DNA of 32,812 nt, taken from Candidatus Saccharimonadota bacterium (GTDB taxonomy: Bacteria > Patescibacteriota > Saccharimonadia > Saccharimonadales > Saccharimonadaceae). The notes under the pieces are model-generated. The model ran no database searches and was not told where the DNA came from. It saw only the letters and a list, made by a program, of their open reading frames with translations. The stretch is taken from positions 1-32,812 of the forward strand of contig JAFWIK010000023.1 in assembly GCA_017514905.1 (NCBI GenBank), read 5' to 3'. Below, piece after piece: positions 28,601-32,812 of the stretch. Within the stretch, counting starts at the first letter, position 1; every line of letters starts with the position of its first letter. The translations under genes and the position numbers were made by a program.

Positions 28601-31195
28601 ATGGCAGAAGATAAGCAACCAGAAAACAACGACGAAACAGGGAAACATATCGATTTTGGTGGCGATATTGAACAGGTTGACGCTGTTAAAGCCACAGATG
28701 GTGAAGTCACCGCCGAAGATGGCATTGAACTTCGTACCGTTGAAAACACCATGGAGGACTACTTCCTCCGTTACTCACTCTCTGTGATTGTGGATCGTGC
28801 TCTCCCAGATGTTCGCGATGGCTTGAAGCCAGTCAATCGCCGTATTCTCTATGCAATGAACAAAAACGGCTGGAAAGCTCCCCACGCTACGGTGAAATCC
28901 GCTCGTATCGTCGGTGAGGTCATGGGTAAATACCACCCGCACGGTGATTCTTCTATCTATGAAGCCATGGTCAACCTCGCTCAACCTTGGAAAATGCGCT
29001 ACACTCTCGTCGAGGGTCAGGGTAACTTCGGTTCCATGGATGGTGATGAAGCCGCCGCCTCCCGTTATACTGAGGCTCGTCTCGATAAAATCGGCGTCGA
29101 GCTTCTCGCCGACATCGATAAAGACACCGTAGATTTCCGTGATAACTTCGATGGTACCGAAAAAGAGCCATCCGTACTTCCAGCTGCTGTGCCAAATATT
29201 CTCTTAAACGGTCAGATGGGTATTGCTGTCGGTATGGCTACCAATATTCCACCGCATAACCTCGGTGAATTAGTTGACGCTACTGTCGCTCAGATAGATG
29301 ATCCAGATATTACGCTCGAGGGTTTGATGAAATACGTTAAAGGTCCAGATTTCCCGACTGGTGCTGAGGTTTATGGTGGCGCTCCGATGAAAGAAGCTTA
29401 CGCTACCGGTAAAGGTTCCGTCACAATTCGAGCTGTTGCTAACATCGAAGAGCGTAAAAACGGTCGTTACAACATCGTCATCACTGAAGTACCTTATGGT
29501 ATGAGTAAGGAAGATTTTATCGACAAGGTCCGCGATCTGGTGCTCGCCAAAAAGTTAGATCACATCGCTGACGCCAGAGATGAGTCTGCTAGAGGTAAAA
29601 TCCGTGTAGTTGTTGAACTCAAAAAAGACGCTTTCCCCAAGAAGATCTTAAACCAGCTCTATAAACTCACCCCCTTACAAACTTCTTTTCATTATAATAT
29701 GCTAGCCCTAATCGACGGTATTCAGCCTCGTATTCTCGGTCTCAAAGAAATTTTGGCCGAGTTTATCAAACACCGTCAAAAGGTTATCCGTCGTCGTACC
29801 GAATTCGACCTTGCTAGAGCAAAAGAGCGTGCTCACATCTTAGAGGGGTTAAAGATCGCCCTCGATAACATCGACGAGGTAATTAAGGTAATTCGTGCCT
29901 CCTATGATGACGCTGATCAGCAACTCATGAAACGTTTTGGCCTTTCTGAAATTCAGGCTAATGCGATTCTACAAATGCAACTTCGTCGTCTCCAGGGTCT
30001 CGAACGCGACAAAATTGAAGACGAGTTGAAACAACTTCACGAATTAATCAAGAAGCTCGAAGCTATTTTGGCTGACGAGAAGGAAATCTTGAGAGTAGTA
30101 AAGGAAGAGTTAATCGCCGTTAAAGAGAAATACGACGATCCGCGCCGCTCCAAGATCATCAACCACGAAGTTGGTAAATTCTCTGAGGAGGAGCTTATTC
30201 CAGAAGAAGAAAGTGTCATTCTCTTAACTTCCGAGAATTACATGAAACGCGTTGCTCAAACTGACTTTAGAAAGCAAAACCGCGGTGGCAAAGGTAAGCG
30301 TGGCATGACTACCAAGGAAGAAGATATGATTGCTCAGATTCTCACTGCCAATTCACATGACTTCCTCTTATTCTTTACTAATCAGGGTCGCATTTTCCGC
30401 TTAAAAGCCTACGAAGTGCCACAAGCTTCACTCGCCGCTAAAGGTACCGCCGCCGTCAATCTTCTCAATATGCATCCAGAAGAGAGAATAACTGCTATCA
30501 TTAAGCAAGGTGATGCCGGTGAAAACGGATTCCTCTTTATGGCTACTAAGAAAGGAACTATCAAAAAGTCCGCCATTAAAGATTTCTTTAATATTCGCTC
30601 TAACGGTTTGATCGCTATTAAACTCGACCAGGGTGATGAACTCAAGTGGGTTAAAGAGACTACTGGCTCTAATGATATTGTAATTTCTACCTCCGCTGGC
30701 CAAGCTACTAGATTTAACGAAAAAGATGTTCGCGCTATGGGTCGTGCTGCCATGGGCGTAAGAGGCATGCGCCTCCGTCCAAAAGACGAAATTGTTGGTA
30801 TGGATGTAATTACTGACCCCAATCAAAAACTAATTGCGGTTTCAGCCAATGGCTATGGTAAAGCTACTCTAGTCGCTAACTTCCCGCCACACAAGCGTGG
30901 TGGCGTAGGTATTAAGGTCGCCACTGTCACCGCCAAGACAGGGCCAATTGTTGCTGTTCATACTCTCGACCCACAGGCTAAAGAAGTTATCATGATGTCT
31001 ACCAAGGGCCAAGCTATCCGCGTAGCCATGAAAGAGATCCCGACCCTCGGCCGCGCTACCCAGGGCGTCCGCATTATGAAGATGAGCGAAGGTGACACTG
31101 TAGCCTCTATCGGCATTGTGCTTCCAGACGATGACACTAAAGACGAAGAAGACAGCACTAAAAAAGACAATAAAAATCAAGAAGCTAAGAAATAA
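28601..31195 (+). CDS. gyrA: DNA gyrase subunit A
   Basis: Breaks and rejoins DNA for gyrase. The 864-residue protein has an acidic N-terminal extension of about 35 residues compared with E. coli, then the winged-helix/tower core with catalytic Tyr156 (S-R-Y-T-E-A-R-L). The quinolone-binding stretch [10 protein letters not shown] keeps Ser at the E. coli 83 position and has Glu at 87, as in many Gram-positives. The C-terminal beta-pinwheel includes the GyrA box as Q-N-R-G-G-K-G near 558, one change from Q-R-R-G-G-K-G, supporting gyrase rather than topoisomerase IV. The last ~20 residues are D/E/K-rich. AAGGAGG precedes the ATG; the gene ends at a strong terminator. Confidence 0.95.
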   Translation: MAEDKQPENNDETGKHIDFGGDIEQVDAVKATDGEVTAEDGIELRTVENTMEDYFLRYSLSVIVDRALPDVRDGLKPVNRRILYAMNKNGWKAPHATVKSARIVGEVMGKYHPHGDSSIYEAMVNLAQPWKMRYTLVEGQGNFGSMDGDEAAASRYTEARLDKIGVELLADIDKDTVDFRDNFDGTEKEPSVLPAAVPNILLNGQMGIAVGMATNIPPHNLGELVDATVAQIDDPDITLEGLMKYVKGPDFPTGAEVYGGAPMKEAYATGKGSVTIRAVANIEERKNGRYNIVITEVPYGMSKEDFIDKVRDLVLAKKLDHIADARDESARGKIRVVVELKKDAFPKKILNQLYKLTPLQTSFHYNMLALIDGIQPRILGLKEILAEFIKHRQKVIRRRTEFDLARAKERAHILEGLKIALDNIDEVIKVIRASYDDADQQLMKRFGLSEIQANAILQMQLRRLQGLERDKIEDELKQLHELIKKLEAILADEKEILRVVKEELIAVKEKYDDPRRSKIINHEVGKFSEEELIPEEESVILLTSENYMKRVAQTDFRKQNRGGKGKRGMTTKEEDMIAQILTANSHDFLLFFTNQGRIFRLKAYEVPQASLAAKGTAAVNLLNMHPEERITAIIKQGDAGENGFLFMATKKGTIKKSAIKDFFNIRSNGLIAIKLDQGDELKWVKETTGSNDIVISTSAGQATRFNEKDVRAMGRAAMGVRGMRLRPKDEIVGMDVITDPNQKLIAVSANGYGKATLVANFPPHKRGGVGIKVATVTAKTGPIVAVHTLDPQAKEVIMMSTKGQAIRVAMKEIPTLGRATQGVRIMKMSEGDTVASIGIVLPDDDTKDEEDSTKKDNKNQEAKK

Positions 31196-31200
31196 ACCTC

Positions 31201-31229
31201 AAAAAACTGCGCTAAAAGCGCAGTTTTTT
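31201..31229 (+). terminator. Intrinsic terminator of gyrBA
   Basis: Perfect 12-bp stem 31201-31212/31218-31229 ending in T6, then GG and T6. Six bases after the gyrA stop. Confidence 0.9.
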
Positions 31230-31305
31230 GGTTTTTTACCAATAGCATAATCCTATATTTTTCAGAGGTCATACAGCTTAAGCCTATAAAACCCCGTGAT
31301 AGGGG

Positions 31306-31334
31306 TTGCATTTTTTTATTTTTGTGCCTATACT
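31306..31334 (+). promoter_or_regulatory. Promoter of the LPKSG surface protein
   Basis: TTGCAT (31306-31311), 17-base spacer, TATACT (31329-31334). A small AACCCC/GGGGTT hairpin (31290-31307) overlaps the -35 and could be an operator. The leader holds AAGGAG at 31373-31378. Confidence 0.65.
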
Positions 31335-31382
31335 CCCGCAAATTAAATAATTGAATCTAACTAACGATTCGAAAGGAGTTTT

Positions 31383-32666
31383 ATGTACCAAAAAATATTA
31401 ATTATAGTGGCTGTCCTTGTTAGCAGCATTGCCTTAGGCATGCCAACCTCAGCTAAAGAAGTCAGAAACGGCGTCGATTATTGGACTGTATCAGAAATGC
31501 GTGAATTCATGTTAGAAACAGAAGCCGAATTCTCCACTCTTTGTGGCAACGACGGAAATTGCAAACGAGATCTACTTTATGAACGCGCCGAAACTGACCA
31601 TAAGTATAGAGCTCTTGAAAACTTCGAAATGGAAAAACTGATTCTTTCTTCGGTCAACCCATCTAACAACACTATCAAAGTGTATTACCAGGACGAAGAC
31701 AAAATGCATAGTTACATGTTTGGTCACCAAAAAACAAGTAGCATTGAAGATTTTTATATGCTTTGGGTAGAAGAATGGCTTGGTAATCCCTTTAAAAATG
31801 GTTCTTGGCTTACTTACGGTGAGCGTTACCCCTATTTTCTAGGTGATGCAGCCACTGTGGAATCCGCTTCCCATTTAATGATCGACGAGGATAAGGAGAG
31901 AAATGGCTCTGAATGGTTTACCCCAAATATTGAAAGGGAATATTTAGTTAAAAATAGCAATCTTAATGATAATACTGCTAGGATGTTCTACTATTCTTTA
32001 TTAGAGTCTAACGGTGGACGCACTAATGGCATCAAAGACTACCGCTCTTGTTTTAAAGATACAGATTATGAACCTGGTATGGAGTGTCGTTACCTCTTTG
32101 GCTCTGACGGTGTTTCACGTTATTTCCCGTTTAATCCAGAGTCTACAGCCACCCCAACAGCTAACACGACTGAGCCTAGCCCAGAGGTAACAAATGACGC
32201 AGTAGAGACTAATTCTGACACCAAAGTGGACAGTCCCACAAATTCTAGTAAAGAAAAGATCACTGTTAAAGATTCTCCAACGACCAACAAAAAAGCAACA
32301 GATCAAGCCACAGCATCTGTTTTGTCAGTTGTTTCCAAACCAGTTATTGTAGATTCTAATAAAACTCCAAAAACTAATCAAATAAGTCCCAAAACCGCAG
32401 AACCGGCTACATCAAACAGTAGTCAATCGGCAGCTATCTCTTCCTCTCAGCCTTCCACTACTCAGGATACGCCAACGGCTGATAATGCTGGAAACGATGC
32501 TATCTCTAGCGCTCCAGCCATTGAATTGCCAAAATCCGGCGGTTGCGAGAAGGAAACCATCTTTCCGTGGTGGTTTATTATACTAGTTACTATTTGTGAT
32601 GCCATCATTATGTGGTTTTTTTGGCCAAAAAAGTCCGAAAAAGGGGTTGACAAAAGAGTAAATTAG
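31383..32666 (+). CDS. Secreted surface protein with LPKSG sorting-like signal
   Basis: A 427-residue exported protein. A signal peptide (about 1-24, cut after T-S-A) leads to a folded domain of ~230 residues with six or so cysteines, suggesting disulfide bonds, and many W/Y/F. Then comes a ~120-residue linker rich in T, S, P, N and A of the kind that spans a cell wall. At 382-386 L-P-K-S-G is followed by a hydrophobic helix (about 394-415) and a K-K-S-E-K tail, which together match a sortase-type cell-wall sorting signal with S in place of T. No sortase lies in the window. I do not recognise the folded domain. AAGGAG is well placed for ATG 31383. The gene end contains the -35 box of the rRNA promoter. 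Confidence 0.8.
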   Translation: MYQKILIIVAVLVSSIALGMPTSAKEVRNGVDYWTVSEMREFMLETEAEFSTLCGNDGNCKRDLLYERAETDHKYRALENFEMEKLILSSVNPSNNTIKVYYQDEDKMHSYMFGHQKTSSIEDFYMLWVEEWLGNPFKNGSWLTYGERYPYFLGDAATVESASHLMIDEDKERNGSEWFTPNIEREYLVKNSNLNDNTARMFYYSLLESNGGRTNGIKDYRSCFKDTDYEPGMECRYLFGSDGVSRYFPFNPESTATPTANTTEPSPEVTNDAVETNSDTKVDSPTNSSKEKITVKDSPTTNKKATDQATASVLSVVSKPVIVDSNKTPKTNQISPKTAEPATSNSSQSAAISSSQPSTTQDTPTADNAGNDAISSAPAIELPKSGGCEKETIFPWWFIILVTICDAIIMWFFWPKKSEKGVDKRVN

Positions 32667-32675
32667 CGATAAAAT
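32647..32675 (+). promoter_or_regulatory. rRNA operon promoter
   Basis: TTGACA (32647-32652), 17-base spacer, TAAAAT (32670-32675). The -35 box lies in the last codons of the surface-protein gene. Start expected near 32682, about 110 bases before 16S. Confidence 0.75.
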
Positions 32676-32723
32676 GGGAACAGTCTAAAACTGCGAGTAT
32701 TTTTTACCAGTCTTTAGAAATAG

Positions 32724-32735
32724 TTTAACAATTTA
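32724..32735 (+). promoter_or_regulatory. boxA-type antitermination site in the rRNA leader
   Basis: TTTAACAATTTA is identical to the core of the E. coli rrn boxA region, where the NusB/S10 complex loads to protect rRNA transcription. Confidence 0.6.
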
Positions 32736-32791
32736 GTTGTGCAATTAATCATCGTCAGTTTATATTTTATGTTGAACTATGTTCAAACACT

Positions 32792-32812
32792 TTAATGGAG
32801 AGTTTGATCCTG
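32792..32812 (+). rRNA. rrs: 16S ribosomal RNA, first bases only
   Basis: AGAGTTTGATCCTG at 32799-32812 is the universal 16S 5' sequence (E. coli positions 8-21). The gene continues beyond the window; the 5' end at 32792 is by alignment. Confidence 0.93.

Noticed and set aside
1-32812. UGA recoded as Gly, as in Gracilibacteria/Absconditabacteria
   Set aside because: The RNase HI gene ends naturally at TGA (17997-17999) directly at the rnpB promoter, and no conserved protein here contains an in-frame UGA.

Overview
The window reads as ordinary chromosome of a small-genome bacterium of the Candidate Phyla Radiation (Patescibacteria), most likely Candidatus Saccharibacteria (TM7). Reasons: compact short genes; UGA used as a stop; a class III (anaerobic) ribonucleotide reductase pair; a VirD4/TraG-like ATPase; a degenerate MBL-like protein of a kind common in Patescibacteria; short Rel and ThrRS versions; and extended -10 promoters (TGnTATAAT) almost everywhere. 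The phylum call is an inference from gene content. No IS element, transposase, integrase or CRISPR array was seen.

Layout. 1-5880: the 3' end of a SufB/SufD-family Fe-S assembly gene, a large hairpin element, nrdD-nrdG, a DUF916-like membrane-anchored protein and a bifunctional Rel (p)ppGpp enzyme. 5880-9870: tRNA-Thr(CGT), an HdeD-like/unknown membrane protein/GT2 glycosyltransferase/TetR-like gene group, then tRNA-Val(TAC). Each tRNA is followed by a hairpin-rich stretch ending in a copy of that tRNA's own 3' end. 9871-16145: a glutamate-racemase-like protein without the first catalytic Cys, a secreted-domain membrane protein, an AEC permease, thrS, miaA, a winged-helix/nucleotidyltransferase-like protein and the MBL-like protein. 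16157-18370: a second giant hairpin, an M50 protease, a structured leader RNA, a Nudix-RNase HI fusion and rnpB. 18388-21312 (minus strand): comM-infC-rpmI-rplT-rpmB. 21313-22819 is almost protein-free and holds a candidate sRNA, ssrA (tmRNA, minus strand), and an unexplained structured transcript with a 9-codon leader ORF. 22820-31195: a membrane protein, a disordered protein, the TraG/VirD4-like ATPase, a third giant hairpin, then gyrB-gyrA. 31383-32812: an LPKSG-type surface protein and the promoter, boxA and first bases of a 16S rRNA gene.

Together this is mainly information processing (three RNA machines: RNase P, tmRNA and 16S; IF3, L35, L20, L28; gyrase; ThrRS; MiaA), dNTP supply without oxygen, stringent response, and envelope/DNA-transfer functions. 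The most unusual signals are non-coding: the tRNA 3'-end 'echo' modules behind two different tRNAs, three long intergenic hairpins, a riboswitch-like leader with a matching anti-Shine-Dalgarno, a run of apparently leaderless genes, and a tmRNA with an atypical T-loop. Protein oddities are an NrdD with no recognisable glycyl-radical motif and a GyrB whose TOPRIM DxDxD reads D-A-N-V-D.
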